DNA from: Costus lasius
Taxonomy: Eukaryota; Streptophyta; Magnoliopsida; Zingiberales; Costaceae
Reading direction: 5' to 3'
Assembly: GCA_027563935.2 (NCBI GenBank)
Contig: CM050450.1
Coordinates: 93,928,439-93,992,438 of the forward strand
Length of the DNA: 64,000 nucleotides
Numbering within the stretch: position 1 is the stretch's first letter; every line of letters starts with the position of its first letter. The position numbers and the translations under genes are program-made. Positions 11,997-23,487 of this stretch are shown piece after piece. The notes beneath the pieces were generated by a model. It saw only the letters and a program-made list of their open reading frames with translations. It did no database searches and had not been told where the DNA came from.

Positions 11997-13663
11997 TGTT
12001 GGGGTATGCCCTTAAGGCTAATGTTTGAAGCCTTGGGATTATTTCAGTATCATGTTTAAACTCTACGTTTATAAAGGCAATGGTTGTTATTCAGGTTGTT
12101 ACATCATCTGCTGCAATATGTATACTTCTGAATAATGTCTCAATGCTGTTCAGCTTGGCTGATATGCAATTTTGTCCTTAGTCGAGATATCTTGGTGAAC
12201 ATGAGACAGCCTTGATATGATTAAGACTAATATGTGTTCTAATCTTATAGGATGCTTCGAGCATGGAATAAGATGTAGACTCATGGGTACATTGGATGTA
12301 CTGGACAGACCCTACTTAGGATATTCAATTGCTTGTCACAAAGTGAATAATCCTTATATGCAAACAAGTGGCATATTTCCTCTGACTTGAGATCACTTGT
12401 GTTTCTAAATGATGATTGGCATTGTTTTGAGGTAGTTCGATATCATTTGAAACATAATGGTTATAGATTATCTTGGATAATGAGCATGAGTCATGTTAGG
12501 GCACTAGTGATAGATATAGGATTGCCGTCTCCTTGATTGGAGTGTGATGTTCTATAGGGGCCCCCTGGATGAGATGATTGAGAAAGTGTATGGCCATACC
12601 CAGATGACTATAATCATCTGATCTAATCATTCTCATCATATTGGAATTACAGGCTTGACACGCTTGTCCAATAAGAACGTCCAGTGGCAAAGGAAACACA
12701 TATGCCTAGTGAGTTGGGTTCACACTTGTGCTGTGGTTTGGGTGTAGTCTTGGAAGACTCTTTCCTTTATATTGGGAGACAGTGATGTGTTGCTAGATAC
12801 CCCTCACTGATCATGATAATGTAAGTTATCGTTACCGACATTTAAAGGAAACCCTTAGGGTCGCACAATTTGATGATATGGCTTACTTAAGTCAGATCGT
12901 GTGGACTGAATTGTTCTGGTTCAGTTTAAAGGGATTTAATCTCTGATTGTAAGTGAGATCTGGTCTGGTCATGTTTGATTGATTAGGGCTTGAGATCGGT
13001 AAGCTTCGATCGAGAGAATTGATGCTAGATCGGTGAGATCAAGAGCATCAAGAGATGAACGATTGGATCTTGAACCTTTAGGGTTTATTGTGATCTGAAC
13101 CAGATGCTTGGCTTAATTGGTCTTTGAACCAAACCGAAATTGAACCAGCTCATCATGTGAGCGCATGGTTCAAGGGGAGAGCAAAATGCGTTCGGGTAAA
13201 CCCATGGTCGCATGAACGTTGGTGGTTTGCTATTTTTAGAAGCCATGAGGCCACGCCTCACGTTCATGCCAAGAGAAGTTTTATTCTCGCCTCTCACCCC
13301 TCTCTCTAGAGGTTCACTCGTTGTGTGTCGCCTTGACGCTTTGGAGAGGATTCGGCCAAGAAAAAAAAACATCTCCTTCCCTTCCATTCGATCAGGAGAC
13401 CTTGGAACCTTGCTAGCACAAGGAGCACTAAGGGAGTAGGCGCATTGATCACCTTGTGTGCGCACCATTTGGAGGAGAAGCATTTGACTCTCTACTTCCT
13501 AGACGCCATCCAAGAAATGGCATCGGTAAGGATCGATTCTCATGTATACAAAAATTTTAAAGTTGATCATACTGCATGCATCGATCTAGAAACCTTTTCC
13601 GCTGTGTTAAAACCTCTGCATGCGCCTATTAGGCTTTCGCCCCCTCGTGGTAGGGGACTTTCA
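11997..13663 (+). repeat. Element D 5' LTR
   Basis: From TGTTGGGG to GGGACTTTCA, 1667 bp, and followed after two bases by the PBS. The partner is 48184-49850, of the same length. Both share private features such as catgtttaaactctacgttt near the start. Confidence 0.97.
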
Positions 13664-13665
13664 AT

Positions 13666-13677
13666 TGGTATCAGAGC
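13666..13677 (+). promoter_or_regulatory. Element D primer-binding site
   Basis: TGGTATCAGAGC, complementary to the 3' end of initiator tRNA-Met, two bases after the end of the 5' LTR. Confidence 0.93.
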
Positions 13678-14907
13678 CAAGTTATTAGCATGTTTTTATG
13701 ATTGCTTGAGGTTTTTGTGATCCATGTTTGCGCTTGTATGCTTAGATCTAAACTACATGCGAAAATTACATGTTAAGTTGTTCATCGCGAAAACTTGATG
13801 AGCATGTTTTCTATTTGGCGCATGTATGTTGGCACTTATTAGTTTTTTCTCAAAACTATATTACTTGCGCAACTCACCTTAGATCTAAGAGGCGCCTACT
13901 TTAAAAACTTAGACGGGTTATTAGGGTTGAAGTCACAGTCGAGTCTAGATCCAATCAGTCTGATCAGACTATCTGACAGCCTAGATGGGTTGACCAGATG
14001 GCACCTGTGCGCAAGCACGAGGTGGCTATAGGTTGACTGCGGACAGGCGTGTAGCGATGTCTGATTGAGTCAACCATTGAACGCGCATGAGTTAGGCCCG
14101 GGGTCACGCCCGCTTGCCAGAACTCATGCAGGTCGTTCAGCCCAAGGCATGCATTGTTGATCACTGGGTCGACTCAAGTCAGTTAGGACTTGGTGCATGC
14201 CAGGGCAGAGGATCTGACTAGGTCTGATGAGTGGATCCCTATTAATGGACCGTTGTAAGGTAGTAGGGCACATAAGGAAAATAAAATTGATGCCAATGGG
14301 TTTTCAAAAATTTTATTTTCTTATTGTTGGATCACATGTTGATTGTATACCATGATGATTGTTTATTTAATCTTATGTGGGCTGCCCATTTTAATGTGTG
14401 CTGTGCTGGGGCCTGTGTGCCTGGTTAATAAATGTAAATTATTTATTGTGATCTGCGCATCACATTTTATTTAATTTATAAAGTGTAATTGACCTGCGTG
14501 TCAATCTTGTCTAGATAGATTAAATTGTATTTTAATCAGACGAGAGCACAGAGCACACTTGGCAGAGGCGCTTGCAGCAGTGGCTTGACCAGGTGGGAGG
14601 TCCAGGGTTCGACTCTGGGACAGGGGCAATTACCTGGTGGGCGCACCTAAGCTGCAGTGGGCGCTTGGGCCCTGGGTTGGGCCAGATGAGATGCAAAAGA
14701 CCCATGAAGAGCTCAAGTGAAGACTTAAGTTAAATTAAGGTCTTACCTAGGCTTAATGGGCTTTTACCACATAAGATCATCATGCTTTGATTTATTGTTA
14801 AGAATTGCATGATTTAATCTTCTGCTATCACCATAGGATTTGCATGATAGTTGAGAAGATAAAAAGACCGTTAAAATCCAACACTAAATATCAAGCTCGT
14901 AAGCCTT
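13678..14907 (+). other. Element D untranslated leader, first part
   Basis: Non-coding leader from the PBS to the point where E is inserted (TSD GCCTT at 14903-14907). It resumes at 33145. It contains the tRNA-like module at 14560-14616. No supported ORF. Confidence 0.85.
14560..14616 (+). promoter_or_regulatory. tRNA-like A-box/B-box module in the D leader
   Basis: TGGCAGAGGCGC (14560-14571) resembles the internal A box of tRNA genes and GGTTCGACTCT (14606-14616) matches the B-box consensus GGTTCGANTCC at all but the last base. The starts are 46 bp apart, close to the tRNA spacing. The same pair with the same spacing lies in E and I, while A and F lack the stretch. Transcription by RNA polymerase III is inference; it could equally be a relic of a tRNA-derived SINE. 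Confidence 0.5.
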
Positions 14908-16051
14908 TGTTGGGGTATGCCCTTAAGGCTAATGTTTGAGGCCTTGGGATTCTTTCAGTATCATGTATAAACTCTTATGTTTATAAAGGCAATGGTTGTT
15001 ATTCAGTTTGTTACATTGTCTGCTGCAATAAGTGTGCTTCTGAATAATGTCTCAATGCTGTTCAGCTTGGCTGACATGCTGTAATGTCCTTAGTCGAGAT
15101 ATCTTGGTGAACATGAGACAGCCTTGATATGATTGAGACTAATATGTGTTCTAATCTTACAGGATGCTTCGAGCATGGAATAAGATGTAGACTCATGGGT
15201 ACATTGGATGTACTGGACAGACCCTACTAGGATATTCAATTGCTTGTCACAATGTGAATAATCCTTGTATGCAACAAGTGGCACATGTCCTCTGACTTGA
15301 GATCACTTGTGTTTCTAAAATGATGATTGTCATTGTTTTGAGGTAGTTCAATATCATTTGAAACATAATGGTTATAGACTATCTTGGATAATGATCATGA
15401 ATCAGGTTAGGACACTAGTGATAGATATAGGATTGCCGTCTCCTTGATTGGAGTGTGATGTTCTAAAAGGGGGCCCCCTGGATGAGATGATTGAGAAAGT
15501 GTATGGCCATACCCAGGTGACTATGTTCATCTGATCTAATCATGCTCATCATATTGGAGCTATAGGCTTGACACGCTTGTCCAATAAGAACATCCAGTGG
15601 CAAAGGAAACATGTATGCCTCGTGAAGTGGATTCACACTTGTGCTGTGGTTTGGGTGTAGTCTTGGAAGACTCTTTCCTTTATATCGGGAGACAGTGATG
15701 TGTTGCTAGATACCCCTCACTGATTGTGATAACGTAAGTTATCGTTACCGACATTTAAAGGAAACCCTTAGGGTCGCACAATTTGATGATATGGCTTACT
15801 TAAGTCAGATCGTGTGGACTGAATTGTTTCGGTTCAGTTTAAAGGGATTTAAACTCTGATTGTAAGTGAGATCTGGTCTGATCATGTTTGATTGATTAGG
15901 GCTTGAGATCGGTAAGCTTCGATCGAGATAAGTGATGCTAGATCGGTGAGATCAAAAGCATTGAGAGATCAACGGTTAGATCTTGAACCTTTTTGGTTCA
16001 ATGAGATCTAGACCATTGCTTGGGCTGGTTTGGTTTGACCATTGAACCATA
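14908..16051 (+). repeat. Element E 5' LTR, first part
   Basis: Starts TGTTGGGG at 14908 and runs to the TSD CCATA (16047-16051) at the F insertion. It continues at 25207. It aligns closely to 31467-32610 of the 3' LTR. Confidence 0.95.
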
Positions 16052-17770
16052 TGAAGAGTCCCCTTCAAGGGGGAGCGCAGGCAGATAAAACCCCTTTCTA
16101 GAGGGGAGCGAACCCTAGAGCATGCGGAAAATGTACTCTTCTAGGGTTTCAATAAAATCGTTTGCATGAACACATATATATGATCAACTTTATATGTATT
16201 GCAAAGATCAAGTTTGAGATCTTTTACCATAGCCATGATAAAGGGTGTCGGCTTGGAAGCAAGAGGGCAAGTAAGCACTCCTCCAAAGAAAACACACACT
16301 AGATGAGAGATGGCTACCCTTTAGGATCTTCCTTGTGCTAGCAAGAGATCTCCCCAAAGTTCCTTGTCGTGTGTTGATGATGAGATGTGCTTGGCCGAGA
16401 GCTACCTTGTCCAAGTCCCTCTCTTCGTCGAATGAAGGAGACAAGAGAGTAATTGGCAAATTGCGTTGAGGTTTCTTTTTCATTCAAGTGATGGCGTTAC
16501 ACTTCCAAATATGGAAGGTTATCAAGCCATGCGACCACTTGAAGAAAAACCGCCCAAGATGCCTTTAAACCTTGAACCATACGTTCACCCATGTGAACCG
16601 GTTCAAGCCAATTAGGTTCAATTCAATTCGGTTCAAAAACCCAAATTAAACCAGCCCAAGCCATGGTCTAGATCTCTATGAACCAAACGGTTCAAGATCT
16701 AACCGTTCATCTCTTGATGCTCTTGATCTCTTCGATCTAGCATCCATACTCTCGATCGAAGCTTACCGATCTGAAGCCCTAATCAATCAAACATGATCAG
16801 ACCAGATCTCACTTACAATCAGAGTCTAATCTCCTTTTAACTGAACTAAAACAATTCAGTCCACACGATCTGACTTAAGTAAGCCATATCATCAAATTGT
16901 GCGACCCTAAGGGTTTCCTTTAAATGTCGGTAACGATAACTCACGTTATCACAATCAGTGAGGGGTATCTAGCAACACATCACTGTCTCCCGATATAAAG
17001 GAAAGAGTCTTCCAAGACTACACCCAAACCACAGCACAAGTGTGAATCATTTCACAAGGCATACATGTTTCCTTTGCCACTGGATGTTCTTATTGGACAA
17101 GTGTGTCAAACTTGTAGCTCCAATATGATGAGCATGATTAGATCAGATGAACATAGTCATCTGGGTATGGCCATACACTTTCTCAATCATCTCATATAAG
17201 GGGGGCCCCTTTAGAACACCACACTCCTTCCACAAGGAGACGGCAATCCTTTATCTATCACTAGTATCCGAACCTGACTCATGATCATTATCCAAGATAG
17301 TCTATAACCATTATCTTTCAAATGATATTGAACAACCTCAAAATAATGACATTCATCATTTAGAAACACAAGTGATCTCAAGTCAAAGGACATGTGCCAC
17401 TTGATGCAAACAAGGATTATTCACATTGTGACAAGCAATGGAATATCCCAGTAGGGTCTGTCCAGTACATCCAATGTACCCATGAGTCTACATCTTATTC
17501 CATGCTCGAAGCATCCTATAAGATTAGAACACATATTAGTCTCAATCATATCAAGGCTGTCTCATGTTCACCAAGATATCTCGACTAAGGACATATAGCC
17601 TGTCAGCCTAGCTGAACAGCTTTGAGACATTATTCAGAAGTACACTTATTACAGCAGACAAGGTAACAACCTGAATAATAACCATGCCTTTATAAACACA
17701 AAAGTTTATTACATGATACTGCTACAATCCCAAAGGCCTCAAACATTAGCCTTAAGGGCATACCCCAACA
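16052..17770 (-). repeat. Element F 3' LTR (left copy)
   Basis: TGAAGAGTCC to CCCCAACA on the plus strand, 1719 bp. The outer end has two hairpin-forming stretches, CCCCTTCAAGGGG and CCCCTTTCTAGAGGGG, within about 50 bp. The partner is 23488-25206. Confidence 0.97.
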
Positions 17771-17781
17771 ATCTCCCACTT
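17771..17781 (-). promoter_or_regulatory. Element F polypurine tract
   Basis: AAGTGGGAGAT on the minus strand, adjacent to the 3' LTR. Confidence 0.9.
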
Positions 17782-17790
17782 GCACTTAAT

Positions 17791-20700
17791 CTAATGGTTG
17801 AGAAATCTCAAACCCATATTATTACAGTGCTTCTCATGCTTCTGCTGCGCCAGAGGCTTGGTAAGCGGGTCTGCCAGATTGTCATCTGTATGAACCTTGC
17901 ATATTTTGATCTCGCCTCGATCAATGATCTCCCGGATCAAGTGAAACCGTCTCTGTATGTGCTTGGACTTCTGGTGCGACCGTGGTTCCTTTGCTTGTGC
18001 GATTGCTCCAGTGTTATCACAGAAGATAACCAAAGGATATGCACTCGAAGGAACGACACCAAGTTCTCTCACGAACTTACGAATCCACACTGCCTCCTTG
18101 GATGCTTCCGAGGCTGCAACATACTCGGCTTCTGTTGTGGAATCAGCAACAGTTGACTGTTTGAAACTTTTCCACACCACTGCTCCACCATTCAAGCTAA
18201 AAACATAGCCTGATTGCGATCGGAAATCATCCTGGTCCGACTGGAACGAAGCGTCAGTATATCCTTCAATACTGAGTTCTTCCTGACCACCATATATCAA
18301 GAACATATCTTTGGTCCTCCGCAGATATTTTAAAATGTTCTTGACCGCAATCCAGTGCGCCACACCTGGATTACTTTGGAATTGACTGGTCACGCTTAAC
18401 CCGTAAGCGACGTCAGGGCGAGTACACAACATCGCATACATAATGGACCCAATAGCCGAAGCATAAGGCGTATTGTCCATTTCATCTTTCTCAGTCTGTG
18501 TTTGTGGACACTGACTCTTCGAAAGATTCAGACCATGTCTGACTGGAAGATATCCACGTTTAGAATTCTCTAAATGGAATCTTTCCAGGACTTTATCGAT
18601 GTAAGTACTCTGGCACAGCCCGAGAAGCCTCTTAGATCTATCTCTGTAGATCTTCACACCTAGTACATAGGCTGCTTCTCCTAGATCTTTCATCTGGAAA
18701 CATTTTCCTAACCATGCTTTAACAGCATGCAGTTCAGGAATATCATTTCCAATGATCAAGATATCATCGACGTAGAGGACTAGGAAAGTAATCACGCTCC
18801 CACTAAACCTCTTATATACACACGGGTCATCTTCGTTCTTGATGAAACCAAACTCAGAGATTGATTCATCAAAACGAATATTCCAGCTTCTAGATGCTTG
18901 TTTAAGTCCATAAATGGACTTCTTTAACTTGCATATTTTATGACGATCTGATGGATTCGTGAAACCTTCAGGTTGTGTCATATACACATCCTCATCTAGA
19001 TTTCCATTAAGGAAAGCTGTTTTCACATCCATCTGCCAGATCTCATAATCGTAATATGCAGCTATCGCGAAAAGAATCCGAATAGACTTGAACATGGCTA
19101 CAGGTGAGAAAGTTTCATCATAATCTATCCCGTAGATTTGTTTGAAACCTTTCGCAACTAGCCTGCCTTTATAGGTAACCACGTTACCATCCATGTCAAT
19201 CTTCTTCTTGAAGATCCATTTACAGCCTATAGGGATTACTCCCGGAGGCGGATCAACCAAATCCCAGACTTGGTTATCTGACATGGAGTCCATCTCAGCT
19301 CGCATAGCTTCAAGCCATCTTGCTGACTCCGGTCCACTGACCGCATCCGCATAAGTGAGGGGTTCATCATTATCAATGATGTAGACTCCGTCATAGCGCT
19401 CAGGCTGTCGACGGATCCTTCCCGATCTTCGCGGTTCCCGTGATATCTGAGCCTCAGGTTGTTCATTAACCTGATTTACCGGCTCAGGCTCATCCAACTG
19501 TGCTTGACTACTTTGTCCTTCCTCTGGATTCTCATCCAGCCTTATTTCTCTCCCACTGGCCTCTTGCAGAAGAAACTCCTTCTCAAGAAATATGGCCGTC
19601 CGAGCAACAAATACTTTGTTCTCTTTGGGATCGTAGAAATAATAACCCTTAGTTTCCTTAGGGTAACCGACAAATATACATTTCTCAGATCTGCTCTCCA
19701 GTTTCCCAGAGGCGAGCTTTTTGACATAAGCCTCGCAACCCCAGATCCTGATAAATGTCAAGCTTGGCTGTTTCCTATACCATAACTCATATGGCGTCTT
19801 AGAAACTGCCTTGGATGGCACTCGGTTTAGTACCTTTGCAGCTGTTTCCAGTGCAAAACCCCAGAAGGAGTATGGAAGAGTAGCCTGACTCATCATAGAA
19901 CGAACCATATCAAGTAACGTTCTATTTCTCCTCTCGGACACACCATTCCATTGCGGTGTTCCTGGCGGAGTGAGCTGTGAGATAATCCCACACTCCTTAA
20001 GATAGTCAGTAAACGCATGACTTAGGTATTCTCCACCTCGATCAGAACGAAGTGCCTTGATATTTCGGCCTAACTGATTTTGTACTTCATTTTTGAACTC
20101 TTTGAACTTGTCAAAAGATTCACTTTTATGTCTCATCAGATAGACATACCCATACCTACTGAAATCATCAGTAAAGGTAATGAAGTACTGATAGCCACCT
20201 CTGGCATGTTTACTAAATGGCCCACACACATCACTGTGTATGAGGTCAAGTAAACCTGAAGCCCTTTGACCTTTATTTGGAAAAGGTGACTTCGTCATTT
20301 TACCCATCAAACAAGCTTTGCATGTATCAATCTCCTCATAGGAGAATGATCCCAGCAGTCCATGATCATGCAACCGCTTAATGCGTTTCTCGTTTATATG
20401 GCCTAAACGACTATGCCATAGCAAGGTGCTGCCATCAGCATTCTTGGCTTTCTTATTATCAATGTTATGTATAGAACTTTCCATGTCCAACATGTATAAC
20501 CCATTGTTAATTGAACCAGTAGCATAAACAATATTACCATAAGATAAAACACACTTTGAAATATTGCATTCAAAGGCAAATCCTTTCCTGACAAGAGCAG
20601 GAATGGAGATAATATTTTTAGTTATACTGGGAACAAAATAACAACTGTTTAGTTCCAATACAAGTCCAGATGGTAAAGAAATGAAATAGTCTCCTACAGC

Positions 20701-21675
20701 AACAGCAGCAACCCGTGCCCCGTTTCCAACGCGTAGGTCTACCTCATGCTGTCCCACCTGTCTTCTTCTCTTGAGTTCCTGTACATTTGAACAAATGTGA
20801 ACTCCACATGCAGTGTCCAACACCCATGAAATAGAAGAAGATGAAACCATGACTTCCGTCACGTATATACCTGAGCCAGAAGCGATGCTTCCCCTCTTAT
20901 CTCCTTGGAGCGCTTTACAGTCCTTTTTCCAGTGACCCAGCTGGCCACAGTGGAAACACCTGTTGTCCTTCGACCGCTTCACCTTCTGTTTCAGAGCCTT
21001 ACTGTAGTTCTTGACAGGGGCCTTGCCCTTCTTCCCCTTCTTCTTGTTCCTAGAAGGAACCAGTAAGATAGAGGTTGAAGGCTTTCCCTTCAGAGTTTCC
21101 TCAGTAGTCAAGAGCATATTCAGCAGCTCTGCCGGAGTACAATCGATTTTGTTCATATTAAAGTTAATAATGAATGCATCGAAAGAGGGCGGGAGAGACT
21201 GCAGAATTATGTCTACAGCAAGCTCCTGGTTAATGGTATGCCCCAGTTTCTCTAGAGCCTCCTTGTGCCCAATCATCTTGAGCACGTGAGCTCCAACTGG
21301 GCTCCCTTCAGCCAGTTTGCTCTGAAAGAAGAGCTTCGTCAGATTATAGCGTTCTGTCCTCGCCTGTGCAGCATACAGCATCTTGAGGTTCGCTATAATC
21401 TCTATAGCCGACATATCCTCATGCAGACGCTGCAGCGGTGGCGTCATAGACGCTAGCATCAGGCAAGCGACATCAATGCTATCATTGACATGCTTTTCAT
21501 AGGCTTCACGAACCGCCCTTGCGGCATTCGCAGCGGGTTGAGGCGGCACTGCCGTCTCGAGGACATACAGTTTCCTCTCTGCCTTAAGAACGATCTTAAG
21601 GTGTCCGAACCAGTCAGAGAAGTTCGGCCCAGCAAACTTCTCCCTTTCCAGTAGGGATCGCACATTGAAGCTCAT
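17791..21675 (-). CDS. gag-pol: Element F gag-pol polyprotein, intact
   Basis: One 1294-codon frame starting at MSFNVRSLL (the ATG follows gcagcaacgaacacc). The order Gag, protease, integrase, RT, RNase H is diagnostic of Ty1/copia. Gag covers about residues 1-230 and its CCHC knuckle is C240, C243, H248, C253. The protease core reads WVLDTACGVH with Asp near 287; the usual DSG/DTG triplet is DTA in this family. The integrase triad is D482 (HSDVCGP), D545 (RSDRGGE) and E581 (SERRNR), a DD35E pattern. RT has MDVKTAFLNG and YVDD at 968-971. RNase H starts with TDASF (D1141) and includes TEAEY and FCDN. The product would build the particle, copy the RNA and integrate the cDNA. No frameshift separates Gag from Pol, so the Gag excess must arise some other way. 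No stop or frameshift seen; expression is likely silenced by the host, which cannot be judged here. Confidence 0.96.
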   Translation of the reverse strand: MSFNVRSLLEREKFAGPNFSDWFGHLKIVLKAERKLYVLETAVPPQPAANAARAVREAYEKHVNDSIDVACLMLASMTPPLQRLHEDMSAIEIIANLKMLYAAQARTERYNLTKLFFQSKLAEGSPVGAHVLKMIGHKEALEKLGHTINQELAVDIILQSLPPSFDAFIINFNMNKIDCTPAELLNMLLTTEETLKGKPSTSILLVPSRNKKKGKKGKAPVKNYSKALKQKVKRSKDNRCFHCGQLGHWKKDCKALQGDKRGSIASGSGIYVTEVMVSSSSISWVLDTACGVHICSNVQELKRRRQVGQHEVDLRVGNGARVAAVAVGDYFISLPSGLVLELNSCYFVPSITKNIISIPALVRKGFAFECNISKCVLSYGNIVYATGSINNGLYMLDMESSIHNIDNKKAKNADGSTLLWHSRLGHINEKRIKRLHDHGLLGSFSYEEIDTCKACLMGKMTKSPFPNKGQRASGLLDLIHSDVCGPFSKHARGGYQYFITFTDDFSRYGYVYLMRHKSESFDKFKEFKNEVQNQLGRNIKALRSDRGGEYLSHAFTDYLKECGIISQLTPPGTPQWNGVSERRNRTLLDMVRSMMSQATLPYSFWGFALETAAKVLNRVPSKAVSKTPYELWYRKQPSLTFIRIWGCEAYVKKLASGKLESRSEKCIFVGYPKETKGYYFYDPKENKVFVARTAIFLEKEFLLQEASGREIRLDENPEEGQSSQAQLDEPEPVNQVNEQPEAQISREPRRSGRIRRQPERYDGVYIIDNDEPLTYADAVSGPESARWLEAMRAEMDSMSDNQVWDLVDPPPGVIPIGCKWIFKKKIDMDGNVVTYKGRLVAKGFKQIYGIDYDETFSPVAMFKSIRILFAIAAYYDYEIWQMDVKTAFLNGNLDEDVYMTQPEGFTNPSDRHKICKLKKSIYGLKQASRSWNIRFDESISEFGFIKNEDDPCVYKRFSGSVITFLVLYVDDILIIGNDIPELHAVKAWLGKCFQMKDLGEAAYVLGVKIYRDRSKRLLGLCQSTYIDKVLERFHLENSKRGYLPVRHGLNLSKSQCPQTQTEKDEMDNTPYASAIGSIMYAMLCTRPDVAYGLSVTSQFQSNPGVAHWIAVKNILKYLRRTKDMFLIYGGQEELSIEGYTDASFQSDQDDFRSQSGYVFSLNGGAVVWKSFKQSTVADSTTEAEYVAASEASKEAVWIRKFVRELGVVPSSAYPLVIFCDNTGAIAQAKEPRSHQKSKHIQRRFHLIREIIDRGEIKICKVHTDDNLADPLTKPLAQQKHEKHCNNMGLRFLNH

Positions 21676-23472
21676 GGTGTTCGTTGCTGCAGGAATCTAC
21701 AACAATGCAAGAACAGCAAGGTCAGTATCAATGTTCAGAATCAATCCAGGACTTAAGAAAGATTCTTTTTCTCACTATTTTGTCTGACTGAAAAATCCAG
21801 TAAACAGTCCGAAAGAGTAACACTCTTTTAGTGAGATGGGATCCAGATTTCATACTTGGTCTCCGCGTCCCGCTCAGGCGAGATAAGATGCACAGACATG
21901 ACAAGCATTAATTTCTAGTAGGCTGTCCCAGCCAATCGCCAACCCGTGCGATTCCCCTTCATCTGGGCAATCCAGCAGACTGTGCCAACTGAGTTGGTAC
22001 AACACAGTCTCTGATCCCACAGATGGCTGCCTCCATGCGCTACCATATGCGCCACATATGTAGCCTACATGGTCAAGCTGACCCGACCTACTCCCTGGAC
22101 CACCACGTGCTATGCTGAGCAACGAGAAGCGATAAATCCCTTCTCTGTAACACGCAGGTGAAATCCCGCACCGTCTGAAGATAGATGGACGTGCCCACTG
22201 AGTGGGTACAACACGGCTCCAACGATAATCAGAACAGTGAGGTTTCGCGTCAGAAGGCTTACGAGCTTGATATGTTAGCGTTGGATTTTAACGGTCCTTT
22301 TATCTTCTTCACTATCATGCAATTCCTATGGTGATAGCAGAAGATAAACTCATGCAGTTCTAATTATATAAGCAATAAAAAGAAAGCATGGATCTTATGT
22401 GGTAAAAGCCCAAAGCCTAAGTAAGACCTTAAGATACTTAAGTCTTCACTTGCTCTTCTTGGGACTTTTGCATCTCATCTGGTCCAACCAAGGGCCCTAG
22501 CGCCAAGAGCACCTCAGGTGCGCCACCAGCTGAATGCCCCTCTAGGATGTGTGCCTTTGTGCTCTTGTCTAATCAAATACAATTTGATCTATCTAGACAA
22601 GTTTGACTCACAGGTCAATTATACAATCAATGAATTAAAAAGTGATTCGCAGATCACAAAATAATAATTTACCAGGCTCGCAGGCCCCAGCACAGCACAC
22701 AATAAAAGGGCAACCCACATAAGATGAAATAAACAAGCATCATGGCATCATTCAATCAACATGTGATCCATTACAAAGAAAATAAAATTTTTGAAAACCC
22801 CATTGGCATCAATTTTAATTTTCTTATAAGCCCTACAACCTTACAATGGTCCATTGATAGGGATCCACTCATCCAACTAGTCAGATCCTCTGCCCTTGCA
22901 TGCACCAAGTCCTAACTGACTCGAGTTGACCTAATGGTCAACCATGCATGTGCCAAGGGCTGAACAACCCTCATGAGTTCTGGCAAGCGGGTGTGACCCC
23001 GGGCCTAACTCATGTGTGTTCACTGAGTTGTCTCAACCAGACCTCGCTACACGCCTAAGATGCAATCGACCTATGGCCACCTCGTGCTTGCGCACAGGTG
23101 CCATCTGGTCGATCCATCTAGGCTGTCAGATGGTCTGATCAGACTAGTGGATCTAACTTAGAGGTGACTTCAACCCCATCAACCCATCTAAGGGTTTATA
23201 GTAGGCGCCACTTAGATCTAGTGAGGCGCGCAAGATGTAATGAATTTTACAAAGACATTCAACAAGCGCCATCAAGAAACATGCGCCAAGAATCATACAA
23301 GTAATAACATGTAGTTTCGCTTGTTGACATTAGATCTATCCATTAGCGCAAACATGTGATATCAATCATGCGCCAACATCTAATGACTAGCATGTATTCA
23401 TGGTGATGATAGATCTACAACAATGGCACAAACATGGATCACTAAAGCAATCATAAGATTCATGCATAACCC
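21676..23472 (-). other. Element F untranslated leader
   Basis: Leader between PBS and gag. The palindromes CCAACTGAGTTGG (21985-21997) and CCCACTGAGTGGG (22194-22206) are 209 bp apart. As in A, the tRNA-like A/B-box segment is absent (around 22525-22560). No supported ORF. Confidence 0.85.
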
Positions 23473-23484
23473 GCTCTGATACCA
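23473..23484 (-). promoter_or_regulatory. Element F primer-binding site
   Basis: TGGTATCAGAGC on the minus strand, three bases from the 5' LTR. It is complementary to the 3' end of initiator tRNA-Met. Confidence 0.93.
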
Positions 23485-23487
23485 AAT

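Noticed and set aside
17713..18156. Antisense ORF of about 140 codons opposite RNase H (similar at 2006-2368 and 31024-31443).
   Set aside because: It mirrors a conserved coding strand; no start context or domain supports it.
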